Source: CAYQEU01 sp964532005
Lineage (GTDB): Bacteria > Patescibacteriota > Doudnabacteria > UBA920
Direction: 5' to 3'
Assembly (NCBI GenBank): GCA_964532005.1
Contig: CAZHER010000001.1
Coordinates: 62,001-126,000, forward strand
Length of the DNA: 64,000 nt
Below are positions 25,356 through 33,948 of this stretch, in pieces. Numbering within the stretch: position 1 is the stretch's first letter; each line of letters begins with the position of its first letter. A model generated the notes under the pieces. That model searched no databases and was not told the origin of the DNA. It saw only the letters and a list, made by a program, of their open reading frames with translations. Both the position numbers and the translations under genes were made by a program.

Positions 25356-26492
25356 ATGTTAATTACTATACTAATTTTTGTAATAGTTTTAGGGCTACTG
25401 GTATTTGTTCATGAAGCAGGCCATTTCATTGCAGCTAAGCGTAGTGGAATGCAGGTTCACGAATTTGGCTTCGGTTTCCCCCCACGGCTTATTGGTTTGC
25501 AAAAAGTGGAAGGGCAATGGCGCGTGGTATGGCGTAAAACTCCGGCAGAATCCGAAAATACCATTTATTCCATCAACTGGATTCCTTTAGGCGGGTTTGT
25601 AAAAATTCTCGGAGAAAATAATGATTCAGTTGAAGACCCGAAAAGTTTTATTAATCGACCTTTTTGGCCTCGGCTGTTGACTTTGGCCGCCGGAGTCCTA
25701 ATGAATGTTTTGCTGGCCTGGGTATTGCTGTCTGCGGGGTTTATGATAGGGATGCCGGTTGCCAGCGAAGGCGATGATTTACCTAAAGGAGCAGTATTAA
25801 GTGACGAAAAGGTTGCGGTACTGGATATAATTCCTGATTCACCAGCGGCAAAAGCAGGACTGCAGTCTGGTGACACAATCTTAAGATTAGATGGGAATGA
25901 GATTAAAAATATAGAATCGGTTCGTGATTATATATACAACAATAAAGGGAAAAAAATAGTTTTTGAAGTTCAGCGTTTAGATAAATCTATTAGTGCCGAA
26001 GTGCAGTCCGATGCCAATCCACCAGCTAATTCTGGTCCAACCGGGGTGGGTTTAGCTACGGTCGGAGAGCTAACTTTGCCTTGGTACAATGCTTTGTGGC
26101 AAGGTGCTGTAACAACGTTTAATCAACTTCGAGCAATAGTTGAAGGTTTGATTGGATTATTCAGCACTGGCGACGGTTTGCAAAATATTGGCGGTCCAGT
26201 CAAAATAGCCCAGTTGACCGGCCAGGTAGCGAGAATAGGATTTATTCCGCTTTTGCAATTTGTAGCTTTCCTGTCTTTGAATCTGGCTTTATTAAACAGC
26301 TTGCCAATTCCCGCTTTGGACGGTGGCCGTATGCTTTTCCTTGTTATTGAAAAAATCCGCGGCAAGCGCAATAATCCGCAGTGGGAACAAAGTGCAAACG
26401 CCATTGGGTTTATACTTCTTTTACTACTAATGGTGGTAGTGACTGCGCGAGATGTAATTTCAACAACGTTATTTAAGAACATTATTGGATAA
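25356..26492 (+). CDS. rseP: RseP-type site-2 membrane metalloprotease
   Basis: 378 residues. Zinc motif HEAGH in FVHEAGHFIAAKRSGM near residue 21, one PDZ domain (VLDIIPDSPAAKAGLQSGDTILRLDG) in the middle, and the third-ligand motif in NSLPIPALDGGRMLF near the C-terminus. Cleaves membrane-embedded anti-sigma factors or signal peptides. A plausible client is the DUF5667 protein of this window (inference). Its 3' end almost touches proS. Confidence 0.95.
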   Translation: MLITILIFVIVLGLLVFVHEAGHFIAAKRSGMQVHEFGFGFPPRLIGLQKVEGQWRVVWRKTPAESENTIYSINWIPLGGFVKILGENNDSVEDPKSFINRPFWPRLLTLAAGVLMNVLLAWVLLSAGFMIGMPVASEGDDLPKGAVLSDEKVAVLDIIPDSPAAKAGLQSGDTILRLDGNEIKNIESVRDYIYNNKGKKIVFEVQRLDKSISAEVQSDANPPANSGPTGVGLATVGELTLPWYNALWQGAVTTFNQLRAIVEGLIGLFSTGDGLQNIGGPVKIAQLTGQVARIGFIPLLQFVAFLSLNLALLNSLPIPALDGGRMLFLVIEKIRGKRNNPQWEQSANAIGFILLLLLMVVVTARDVISTTLFKNIIG

Positions 26493-26493
26493 T

Positions 26494-27951
26494 ATGGACA
26501 AATCATTTGAAAAAAAGGGGTTAACCAAAAAATCGGAAAATATCTCCGATTGGTATCATGACGTGGTTCTGAGAGCGGAGTTGGCGGAATATTCAGAAGT
26601 AAAAGGATGCATGATACTGCGCCCAAATGGGTATGGTTTATGGGAAAAAGCCCAAAGCGTTTTGGATACTTGGTTTAAAGAGGGCGGGGTTCAAAATGTC
26701 TATTTTCCTTTATTTGTCCCGATGAGTTTATTTGAAAAAGAAAAAGAGCATGTTGAAGGTTTTGCCCCCGAACTTGCTGTGGTTACTCACGGTGGAGGAG
26801 AAGAATTGGCCGAGCCTTTGGCCATTCGCCCAACTTCAGAAACCGTCATTACGCAAAAATTTGCAGAGTGGATTTCCAGTTACCGGGATCTTCCAATGAA
26901 GCTAAATCAATGGTGTAACGTGGTGCGTTGGGAAAGGCGAACGTATCCTTTCATGCGCACTTCAGAGTTTTTATGGCAAGAGGGACATACCGCACATGCT
27001 AATACCGAAGATTCTATGAAAATGGTGAGAGAAGCTTTGGAGTGGTACAGGAAGTTTTATGAAGAATATTTTGCAATTTCTGCATATGTCGGACTTAAGA
27101 GCGAAAACGAAAAATTTGCTGGCGCTGACGCTACTTATTCCATAGAATTGGTTATGCCGGATGGAAAAGCTTTGCAAGCAGCCACCTCTCATTATTTAGG
27201 AACCAATTTTGGAAAGGCTTTCAACGTAACTTATTTGGATGATAAAGGAGAAAAACAGTTAGTGCATCAGACCTCTTGGGGTTTTTCTACTCGTTCTATT
27301 GGCGGTTTGGTCCTGACCCACGGTGACGATTCGGGTCTTGTTTTGCCCCCTCAAGTAGCCTTAACTCAAGTTGTTGTTATTGTTTTGGGAACCAAAAACG
27401 AAGAAGAACAGAATCAATTAGCTGAGTATGCTGAACAGATCGTTGCCAGTCTAAAACGTAAAGGAATACGAGTCAGGCTCGACGCCGATACCCAACGTAG
27501 CCTGGGCAATAGAATCAATAATTGGGAATTAAAAGGCGTGCCACTAAGAATAGAGATAGGAGTAAAAGAATTTGAGAAAAGAGAAGTAAAACTGGCTCGG
27601 CGCGATAACTTTGAAAAATCTTTTATCTCTATAGACGGAATAGAAAATTCGGTTGCCGATATACTTACTTCAATACAGGCCAGCTTGTTGGAAAAATCAA
27701 AATCGGAAAAAGATCGACTGACAACAACCGCAAGTAACTTCGATGAATTTAAAAAAATCATGGCTGAAAGCAAAATGTTCATCCGAGCTTTTTGGTGCGA
27801 AGATCCGGCATGCGAGATGAAAATTAAAGAGCAGACCAAGGCGGTTACAAGAGTTCTAGAATTGGACCAGATAGATACAAATGAGCAGAATACTTGCGTG
27901 CATTGTGGGAAATCAGCCAAGCGCAAGTGGCTTTTTGCCCAAAGTTATTAG
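26494..27951 (+). CDS. proS: Prolyl-tRNA synthetase (archaeal/eukaryote-like type)
   Basis: 485 residues from ATG 26494; a TTG 9 bases earlier overlaps rseP. Class II motifs: KGCMILRPNGYGLWEKAQ, LAIRPTSETVITQKFAEW, WCNVVRWERRTYPFMRTSEFLWQEGHTAH. It lacks the long editing insertion of the usual bacterial enzyme and ends KRKWLFAQSY with a C-terminal tyrosine and a CEDPACEMK...CVHCGK zinc region, the archaeal-type layout also seen in many Patescibacteria. Confidence 0.97.
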   Translation: MDKSFEKKGLTKKSENISDWYHDVVLRAELAEYSEVKGCMILRPNGYGLWEKAQSVLDTWFKEGGVQNVYFPLFVPMSLFEKEKEHVEGFAPELAVVTHGGGEELAEPLAIRPTSETVITQKFAEWISSYRDLPMKLNQWCNVVRWERRTYPFMRTSEFLWQEGHTAHANTEDSMKMVREALEWYRKFYEEYFAISAYVGLKSENEKFAGADATYSIELVMPDGKALQAATSHYLGTNFGKAFNVTYLDDKGEKQLVHQTSWGFSTRSIGGLVLTHGDDSGLVLPPQVALTQVVVIVLGTKNEEEQNQLAEYAEQIVASLKRKGIRVRLDADTQRSLGNRINNWELKGVPLRIEIGVKEFEKREVKLARRDNFEKSFISIDGIENSVADILTSIQASLLEKSKSEKDRLTTTASNFDEFKKIMAESKMFIRAFWCEDPACEMKIKEQTKAVTRVLELDQIDTNEQNTCVHCGKSAKRKWLFAQSY

Positions 27952-27993
27952 ATAATTTACAGAAACCAGCAATTGCTTTAATATACTAGAATA

Positions 27994-29046
27994 ATGTTTG
28001 ATTCAGTTTTTAAAAGGTTTTCAAAAGATCTGGGGATAGATCTTGGAACGGCAAATACCCTCGTCTATGTAAAAGGCAAGGGTATTGTTATCAATGAACC
28101 TTCGGTTGTGGCAGTAAATCAAAGAACTAAGCAAATTTTGGCGATTGGAACTGAAGCCCAAAGAATGGTTGGTCGTACACCTGCTCACATTGTTGCTAAT
28201 AGACCTTTGGTTTCGGGGGTTATTTCCGATTTTGAAGTGACCGAACAGATGCTCAGGTATTTTATAGACAAAGTTCACAATGAAACATATTCATTTCTCC
28301 GCCGTCCGCGCGTTGTCATTGGAATACCTTCCGGCGTAACCGAAGTAGAAAAGCGCGCCGTGCAAGATGCTGCTATTAATGCAGGGGCCAGACAAGCTTT
28401 TTTGATAGAAGAGCCAATGGCAGCTTCTATCGGAGCGCGTCTTCCTGTTCAAGAGGCACAAGGCTCAATGATAGTTGACATAGGTGGCGGAACTTCAGAA
28501 ATAGCGGTACTGTCCTTGGGTGGGGTTGTAATTTCTAGAAGTGTACGCGTGGCAGGAGACGAAATGAATAATAATATAGTTCAATACGTCCGCGATAATT
28601 TCAATTTACTTATCGGGGTTCGTAGTGCCGAAGAAGTCAAAATTAGTATTGGCTCTGCTTATCCTTTGTCAGAGCCAATGCAAGCCCGTTTGCGCGGCCG
28701 CGATTTAATTTCCGGGTTGCCAAAAGAAATCACAGTCAACGATACCCATATCCGAGACGCTTTGAAGCAGTCCGTGAGAACTATTGTCAATAACGTAAAA
28801 GCTGTAATTGAAGAAATTCCGCCAGAGATTATTTCGGATATTATGAGTCGAGGAATTATTTTGGCAGGCGGCGGCGCTTTATTACGAGGTTTGGATGCCT
28901 TACTTTCGGAAGAGACCCAGATGCCAGTAACTATTGCGGACGATCCTCTCACCGCTGTTGTTCGGGGCGCTGGTATAGTAGTTGAAGATTTAGAGCATCT
29001 CTCCGAAGTTTTGCTCGTCACCGATTACAGCAGGATTCCCCGCTAA
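27994..29046 (+). CDS. mreB: Rod-shape determining actin MreB
   Basis: 350 residues. Phosphate-1 loop KDLGIDLGTANTLVYVKGKG, IVDIGGGTSEIAVLSLGG and RGIILAGGGALLRGLD. Polymerises under the membrane and guides elongasome peptidoglycan synthesis. First gene of mreB-mreC-mreD-mrdA, spaced 2-19 bases apart. Confidence 0.98.
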   Translation: MFDSVFKRFSKDLGIDLGTANTLVYVKGKGIVINEPSVVAVNQRTKQILAIGTEAQRMVGRTPAHIVANRPLVSGVISDFEVTEQMLRYFIDKVHNETYSFLRRPRVVIGIPSGVTEVEKRAVQDAAINAGARQAFLIEEPMAASIGARLPVQEAQGSMIVDIGGGTSEIAVLSLGGVVISRSVRVAGDEMNNNIVQYVRDNFNLLIGVRSAEEVKISIGSAYPLSEPMQARLRGRDLISGLPKEITVNDTHIRDALKQSVRTIVNNVKAVIEEIPPEIISDIMSRGIILAGGGALLRGLDALLSEETQMPVTIADDPLTAVVRGAGIVVEDLEHLSEVLLVTDYSRIPR

Positions 29047-29065
29047 ATTCTAAACATCAAAACAA

Positions 29066-29872
29066 ATGCGTTTTATCTACACCAAAGTATTTATGTGGTT
29101 CAGTATCTGCCTGGTGGTTTTGGTTGTTTTGTTGTTTTTGCAGTACAGAGGCTGGCTTTCTCCCGTGGAATACGTAATTGCACAAGCACCACGCCCTTTG
29201 GCAAGACTGGTGAGCGGGGTAGTGGTTCCAGTCAAAAATTTTACCGGCACAATATTCTCTTTAAAAAAATTGGCTAGTGAGAACACCAGACTTGAAAGTG
29301 AGTTAATGCAAGCAAAACTCAAGGTCGCTGAAAATGAAAGACTTTCTTCTGAAAACAGCTTATTGAGGCAAGAATTGGGATTTAAGAATAAAAGCGCTTT
29401 GCAACTCCAGCCGTGTTCCGTGTTGTCACGGGATCCCGAACAGTTGGCAGATGCTTTGGTAATAGATTGCGGAGAAAATCATCAGGTCAAGGAAGGCCAG
29501 GCTGTAATGTCCCAAGGATATTTGGTTGGAAAAGTTTTCCACGTAGGAAAATTCAGCAGCACTGTATTTTTAATTACCAATGCTGAGTCTTCCGTAGACG
29601 CACAAATATTAAATCCCGGCTCAGAGCGGGTAACTGGTGTTATTAAAGGATCTTATGGATCAGGGATTGTGATTGATTTCGTTTCGCAGAACAGCAAACT
29701 TAACAAAGGAGATCTTGTTACTACTGCAGGGATTTCCGGAATAATACCCAAGGATATTTTGATCGGCGACGTTGGCCAGGAGCTGTCTAGGCCGGAGGAT
29801 TTGTTTAAAAAATCCAGTATCGCTTCCCCGATAGATTTTAGAAATCTAGATTTTGTGTTTGTTGTAAAATAA
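29066..29872 (+). CDS. mreC: Rod-shape determining protein MreC
   Basis: 268 residues. One N-terminal membrane helix (about 8-26), a coiled coil (about 68-105; LASENTRLESELMQAKLKVAENERLSSEN), then the paired beta-barrel domain with SRDPEQLADALVIDCGENHQV and GDLVTTAGISGIIPKDILIG. Scaffold linking MreB to the wall enzymes outside. Confidence 0.95.
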   Translation: MRFIYTKVFMWFSICLVVLVVLLFLQYRGWLSPVEYVIAQAPRPLARLVSGVVVPVKNFTGTIFSLKKLASENTRLESELMQAKLKVAENERLSSENSLLRQELGFKNKSALQLQPCSVLSRDPEQLADALVIDCGENHQVKEGQAVMSQGYLVGKVFHVGKFSSTVFLITNAESSVDAQILNPGSERVTGVIKGSYGSGIVIDFVSQNSKLNKGDLVTTAGISGIIPKDILIGDVGQELSRPEDLFKKSSIASPIDFRNLDFVFVVK

Positions 29873-29880
29873 AGTCGCGC

Positions 29881-30417
29881 ATGAGATATTTGATTTATAC
29901 AGCAGTTATTATAGTTAATTTTGTTTTGGCCAAAGATCTTTTTGGACATTTTACCTTTGCCGGCGCAATTCCCAACTTAAATCTGCTTCTGATTATAATA
30001 ACTGCAAGCGAATCCGAAAAACTTGATTTTTTGTTTATTTCGGTTATCGCCGGACTTATTACTGACATTGGTTTTGGTTTGCCTATAGGTACTTTTTCTT
30101 TGGGGTTTTTGTTGACCGGGCTCCTGGTCTATTATCTTTTTCATGGTCCTTTATCGATCAGTCTTAGTTGGAAAAATTTTGGTTTGGTGGCAGTAGCAGG
30201 TGTTGTATTTACATATCTTTGGACCGTAACATTTAGCAAGTTAGCCATGATAATGGGGGTACTACCGTTTTCTTTTTCTTATGCGCAGTTCACAAAATTG
30301 ATCTTTTTTATTGTTTTATATAATCTGACATTGGCTTTTCCCATGTTCCTTACCTATGCTTATATAACCAGCAGAATTGATTCGAGATCAGTCAAGAAAT
30401 CGCAGTATATATCATAA
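29881..30417 (+). CDS. mreD: Rod-shape determining protein MreD
   Basis: 178 residues, almost all hydrophobic, about five membrane helices. Segments FAGAIPNLNLLLIII and GLITDIGFGLPIGTFSLGFLLTGLLVYYLF match MreD. Position between mreC and mrdA supports the call. Confidence 0.88.
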   Translation: MRYLIYTAVIIVNFVLAKDLFGHFTFAGAIPNLNLLLIIITASESEKLDFLFISVIAGLITDIGFGLPIGTFSLGFLLTGLLVYYLFHGPLSISLSWKNFGLVAVAGVVFTYLWTVTFSKLAMIMGVLPFSFSYAQFTKLIFFIVLYNLTLAFPMFLTYAYITSRIDSRSVKKSQYIS

Positions 30418-30419
30418 CC

Positions 30420-32393
30420 ATGACGCACGACGACCCATTTGAAATTTACCAAGATGCAAAAACCCGACCCCGGGCCGGCCGGAGTTTAGATTGGGAAGAA
30501 TCTGCACTGGATTCCGAAAGCGAAGTCGAAGGATTTGTCAATAATCAGGCAGAAGGGCAGAGTTCTCGCAGGTCAGCTTGGTCTTTGTATGCCGGAATTA
30601 CAGCAGTATGTTTCATACTTGTTGCCAAGCTATTTAGTCTCCAGATAGTGCAAGGTGAGCATATGCGCGAATTGGCAGAAGGCAACCGACTCCGCAACAG
30701 GATTATATTAGCCCCACGGGGATATATCACCGATCGGACCGGTTCGGTCATTGCCCGAAATACGGCTAGTTTTAGTTTGGTGGCAATTCCAGCCGATTTG
30801 CCAAAAGAGGGTTGGCGCGATGAAGTTGAAAAATTGTCCATACTCCTGCCGATAAACAAAGATGAGGTCATTCAAAAATTGGACAACGCAGATAAAAGAT
30901 CTCTGCAGCCAATACCGTTGAAGCAAGATTTGTCCCAAGAACAAAGTATTTTGTTCCAAACCAGGGCTAATGAATTTTATGGATTTTCCGTTGAGAGCAT
31001 ACCGATTCGCGAATACCCAAATCCTTTAGTGTTCTCCCATTTACTAGGTTATACTGGAATAATTTCTCCTGAAGAATTGGCTGAAAAAAAAGACAAGGAC
31101 TATGTTTTGAACGACTTTATTGGCAAGTCAGGGATTGAACTAACGTACGAGGACTATATCCGCGGAACTAACGGAGTAACTCAAACTGAAGTTGATGCGA
31201 CCGGCAAGTCAGTAAAAGTTATTGGCACCAATGACCCCAAGCCCGGAAATACCGTTGTTCTGAACATAAACCAAGGATTACAAGAAGCTTTGTATCAAGC
31301 GTTTCAGAAAATTTCCCCCAATGCTAAAGGTGCGGCTGTTGCAATGAATCCAAAAACAGGGGAAGTTTTAGCTTATTTATCACTGCCAGGATATGATAAT
31401 AATTTGTTTGCTCCCGGAATTTCCACCGCAGACTACCAAAAATTAACTAATGATCCAGCTTTGCCTTTGTTTAACCGGCCTATTGCGGGAACATATCCGC
31501 CCGGTTCAACAGTCAAACCAATGGTTGCCGCCGCTGTATTGCAGGAAAAAATCGTTACCGAAAATACAGTAATTGTAGACAAAGGATCTTTGGTCATCCC
31601 GAACCAATTTAATCCCAATATTAATTACACTTTTCGTGGTTGGAATTTGGCAGGGCTAGGACCAATGACCGTCCGCAGTGCAATTGCAAAAAGTAGCGAC
31701 ATATATTTTTATACCGTGACCGGCGGACACTATTCCAGCTCCATAAAGGGACTTGGCGCAGAAAAGTTGGCTGAGTATTACAGAAAGTTTAATTTGGGCC
31801 AGCCAACCGGAATAGATTTAAAAGGAGAAAAAAGTGGGCTTGTTGCAGATCCAACATGGAAACAGCGCTATTTCAAGGATGATGCAGTAATGTCTAAGTG
31901 GTATTTGGGAGACACATATCACATTGGCATAGGACAAGGGGATATGTTGGTTACTCCGATGCAGGCGACATTATGGACATCTACAATTGCCAATAATGGT
32001 CAAGGTATGAAACCGGTCTTGATCCGGCAAGTGACCGACAGTAAAGGCAATATTATTTTTAAATTTTCCCCGCAAGTAATTTCCAATCCGGGCATTGAAC
32101 CTGCATATATGAAAATAGTTCAAGAAGGGATGAGAGAAACTGTAACATCAGGTTCGGGGAGATCTTTAGACTCCTTGTCGGTCCCGGTTGCCGGAAAAAC
32201 AGGAACATCACAATTCGACGGATCAGATCCTAGCCGAACCCATGCTTGGTTCGTATCTTATGCTCCGTATAACGATCCTAAAATTGTTTTGACTGTGCTT
32301 GTGGAAGCTGGCGGCGGCGGCGACACAGCAGCTGTTCCAATTGCCAAACAAGCCTACTCATGGTGCATACAAAATAATTGTTTTGATAAATAA
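30420..32393 (+). CDS. mrdA: Penicillin-binding protein 2 (elongasome transpeptidase)
   Basis: 657 residues. A charged cytoplasmic tail of about 55 residues, one membrane helix, a PBP dimer domain with NRLRNRIILAPRGYITDRTGSVIARN, then the transpeptidase with PPGSTVKPM (SxxK), KSSDIYFY (SxD) and GKTGTSQF (KTGT). Cross-links peptidoglycan during elongation, so this cell makes a wall. Completes the mre operon; folD follows by 7 bases. Confidence 0.97.
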   Translation: MTHDDPFEIYQDAKTRPRAGRSLDWEESALDSESEVEGFVNNQAEGQSSRRSAWSLYAGITAVCFILVAKLFSLQIVQGEHMRELAEGNRLRNRIILAPRGYITDRTGSVIARNTASFSLVAIPADLPKEGWRDEVEKLSILLPINKDEVIQKLDNADKRSLQPIPLKQDLSQEQSILFQTRANEFYGFSVESIPIREYPNPLVFSHLLGYTGIISPEELAEKKDKDYVLNDFIGKSGIELTYEDYIRGTNGVTQTEVDATGKSVKVIGTNDPKPGNTVVLNINQGLQEALYQAFQKISPNAKGAAVAMNPKTGEVLAYLSLPGYDNNLFAPGISTADYQKLTNDPALPLFNRPIAGTYPPGSTVKPMVAAAVLQEKIVTENTVIVDKGSLVIPNQFNPNINYTFRGWNLAGLGPMTVRSAIAKSSDIYFYTVTGGHYSSSIKGLGAEKLAEYYRKFNLGQPTGIDLKGEKSGLVADPTWKQRYFKDDAVMSKWYLGDTYHIGIGQGDMLVTPMQATLWTSTIANNGQGMKPVLIRQVTDSKGNIIFKFSPQVISNPGIEPAYMKIVQEGMRETVTSGSGRSLDSLSVPVAGKTGTSQFDGSDPSRTHAWFVSYAPYNDPKIVLTVLVEAGGGGDTAAVPIAKQAYSWCIQNNCFDK

Positions 32394-32400
32394 TTTAGCA

Positions 32401-33240
32401 ATGGAATTAATTAACGGCCGAAAAATAGCAAAGCAAATTTACGAAACCTTTCCATCTCGGTTGAGCCGGCTTGGTTTTGTTCCGGTTTTGGCAGATATCA
32501 TAGTGGGGAATGATCCGGTTTCCATGTCTTATGTAAAAATAAAAAACCGGACCGCGAAAGCCCACGGCCTAGGTTTTCATACCGAGCACCTGCCAATAGA
32601 TTCAGCGCTTGAGCAGATACAAGACTCAATCCGCCGTATCCAAAATGACAATCAGGTATCGGGTTTGATAGTTCAGCTGCCTTTACCAAGCACAGTGGAT
32701 CAAAACGTTGCTTTGGACATTATCGATCCTGACATAGACGTAGACTGCATTGGACCAAAGATGAACCAAATGTTTTACGACAATAAGTCCCCTTGGCTTC
32801 CACCTACCGCAGGGGCAATCTGGGAAATTCTACAAAGCTTACCCAATGACTTCAGTAATAAAAAAATTGGTGTTGTCGGACAAGGAGAGTTGGTTGGCAA
32901 GCCGATTACGCATTTATTGCGTCAGGCCGAGTGCAATGTTGTAGTGGCAACCCAGTTGGATACTGACCTAAAAAGCGTTATAGACACCTGCGACATTGTA
33001 ATTTCCGGTACGGGCAAGGGAGGTCTTATTACAGGAGAGATGCTAAAGCCAGGAGTTGTTCTTATCGATGCAGGTACTTCTGAGTCGGGGAGTAGTATTG
33101 TTGGGGATGTAGACAGCGCATCGGTGGGCCAAATTGCTGCTATGTTGTCTCCGGTCCCAGGCGGCGTTGGTCCGGTAACAGTTGCCAAATTATTGGATAA
33201 TGTAATTGCTGCTGCCGAAAAAAAGTTCCAAAAAAATTAG
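32401..33240 (+). CDS. folD: Methylenetetrahydrofolate dehydrogenase/cyclohydrolase
   Basis: 279 residues from ATG 32401; a longer frame from 32299 runs inside mrdA. Catalytic Tyr/Lys in SMSYVKIKNRTAKAHGL, the VSGLIVQLPLPSTVDQ motif, dinucleotide loop VVGQGELVGKP (commonly GRSxxVGxP) and the C-terminal PVPGGVGPVT. Interconverts one-carbon folate units using NADP. After it a CAACAGTC/GACTGTTG hairpin lacks a T tail and so is a poor terminator. Confidence 0.95.
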   Translation: MELINGRKIAKQIYETFPSRLSRLGFVPVLADIIVGNDPVSMSYVKIKNRTAKAHGLGFHTEHLPIDSALEQIQDSIRRIQNDNQVSGLIVQLPLPSTVDQNVALDIIDPDIDVDCIGPKMNQMFYDNKSPWLPPTAGAIWEILQSLPNDFSNKKIGVVGQGELVGKPITHLLRQAECNVVVATQLDTDLKSVIDTCDIVISGTGKGGLITGEMLKPGVVLIDAGTSESGSSIVGDVDSASVGQIAAMLSPVPGGVGPVTVAKLLDNVIAAAEKKFQKN

Positions 33241-33267
33241 ATTAAAACAACAGTCCCGCCACGACTG

Positions 33268-33295
33268 TTGACATATTGTAAATTTTCCTTATACT
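33268..33295 (+). promoter_or_regulatory. greA promoter
   Basis: TTGACA (33268-33273), 16-base spacer, TATACT (33290-33295). The -35 lies at the end of the hairpin behind folD. The greA ATG is about 19 bases past the expected start site. Confidence 0.75.
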
Positions 33296-33320
33296 TAACC
33301 CCAGACTTAACATATTGAAC

Positions 33321-33782
33321 ATGAATAAAAAATATTTACTTACCCAAGAAGGATTGGTCAAACTGAACGAAGAATTGAAGCATTTGGTTAATGATAAGAG
33401 AAAAGAAGTAATTGAAAGAATTCGCGAAGCAGTGGCTCACGGTGACTTGTCTGAGAATGCTGACTATGCTCAGGCTCGCGAAGAGCAGTCATTTATAGAA
33501 GGCCGCATTGAAGAAATAGAGGACATGATCAAAAATGCAGAAATTATCAGTACTAGTCAAAAGCACAATGCAGTAAGTATTGGTTCAACGATCAAGGTAA
33601 AAGTAGAAGGGGAACAGAAAGAGTACACCATTGTGGGAACGAATGAAGCCAATCCCATGGAAGGCAAGATTTCCAATGAATCTTTGGTAGGCAGCGCCTT
33701 GTTAGGTAAAAGGGTAGGAGACAAAGCTATTGTACAAACCCCGGCAGGAGACAAAGAGTACGAAATAGTGAGTATTGGCTAG
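33321..33782 (+). CDS. greA: Transcription elongation factor GreA
   Basis: 153 residues from ATG 33321; a TTG two codons earlier is less likely. N-terminal coiled coil LTQEGLVKLNEELKHLVNDKR with the acidic tip GDLSENADYAQAREEQSFIEGRIEEIED, and a C-terminal FKBP-like domain ending GDKEYEIVSI. Rescues backtracked RNA polymerase. Monocistronic, between its own promoter and terminator. Confidence 0.97.
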   Translation: MNKKYLLTQEGLVKLNEELKHLVNDKRKEVIERIREAVAHGDLSENADYAQAREEQSFIEGRIEEIEDMIKNAEIISTSQKHNAVSIGSTIKVKVEGEQKEYTIVGTNEANPMEGKISNESLVGSALLGKRVGDKAIVQTPAGDKEYEIVSIG

Positions 33783-33798
33783 CTAAAAATAACAAAAT

Positions 33799-33820
33799 AA
33801 CCGCCCTTTTGGGCGGTTTT
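33799..33820 (+). terminator. Intrinsic terminator of greA
   Basis: Eight-bp GC-rich stem (33799-33806 with 33811-33818), TTTT loop, then TTAAT tail. Confidence 0.85.
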
Positions 33821-33860
33821 AATATTGAAAATTTACACACATATATCATATATTATAGCA

Positions 33861-33911
33861 GATTTTTGATATTTTGTCAAGCATGTCAAAAATCAATAAA
33901 TTTGGTATAAT
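33861..33911 (+). promoter_or_regulatory. lysS promoter with an upstream inverted repeat
   Basis: TATAAT at 33906-33911 with a weak ATGTCA at 33884-33889. A 9-base inverted repeat GATTTTTGA (33861-33869) / TCAAAAATC (33886-33894) overlaps the -35 region. Being upstream of the start site, it would act as DNA (operator) rather than RNA. Confidence 0.5.
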
Positions 33912-33948
33912 TATAGGTACTAAATCCTAATTTTTTGAATTTTTATTT

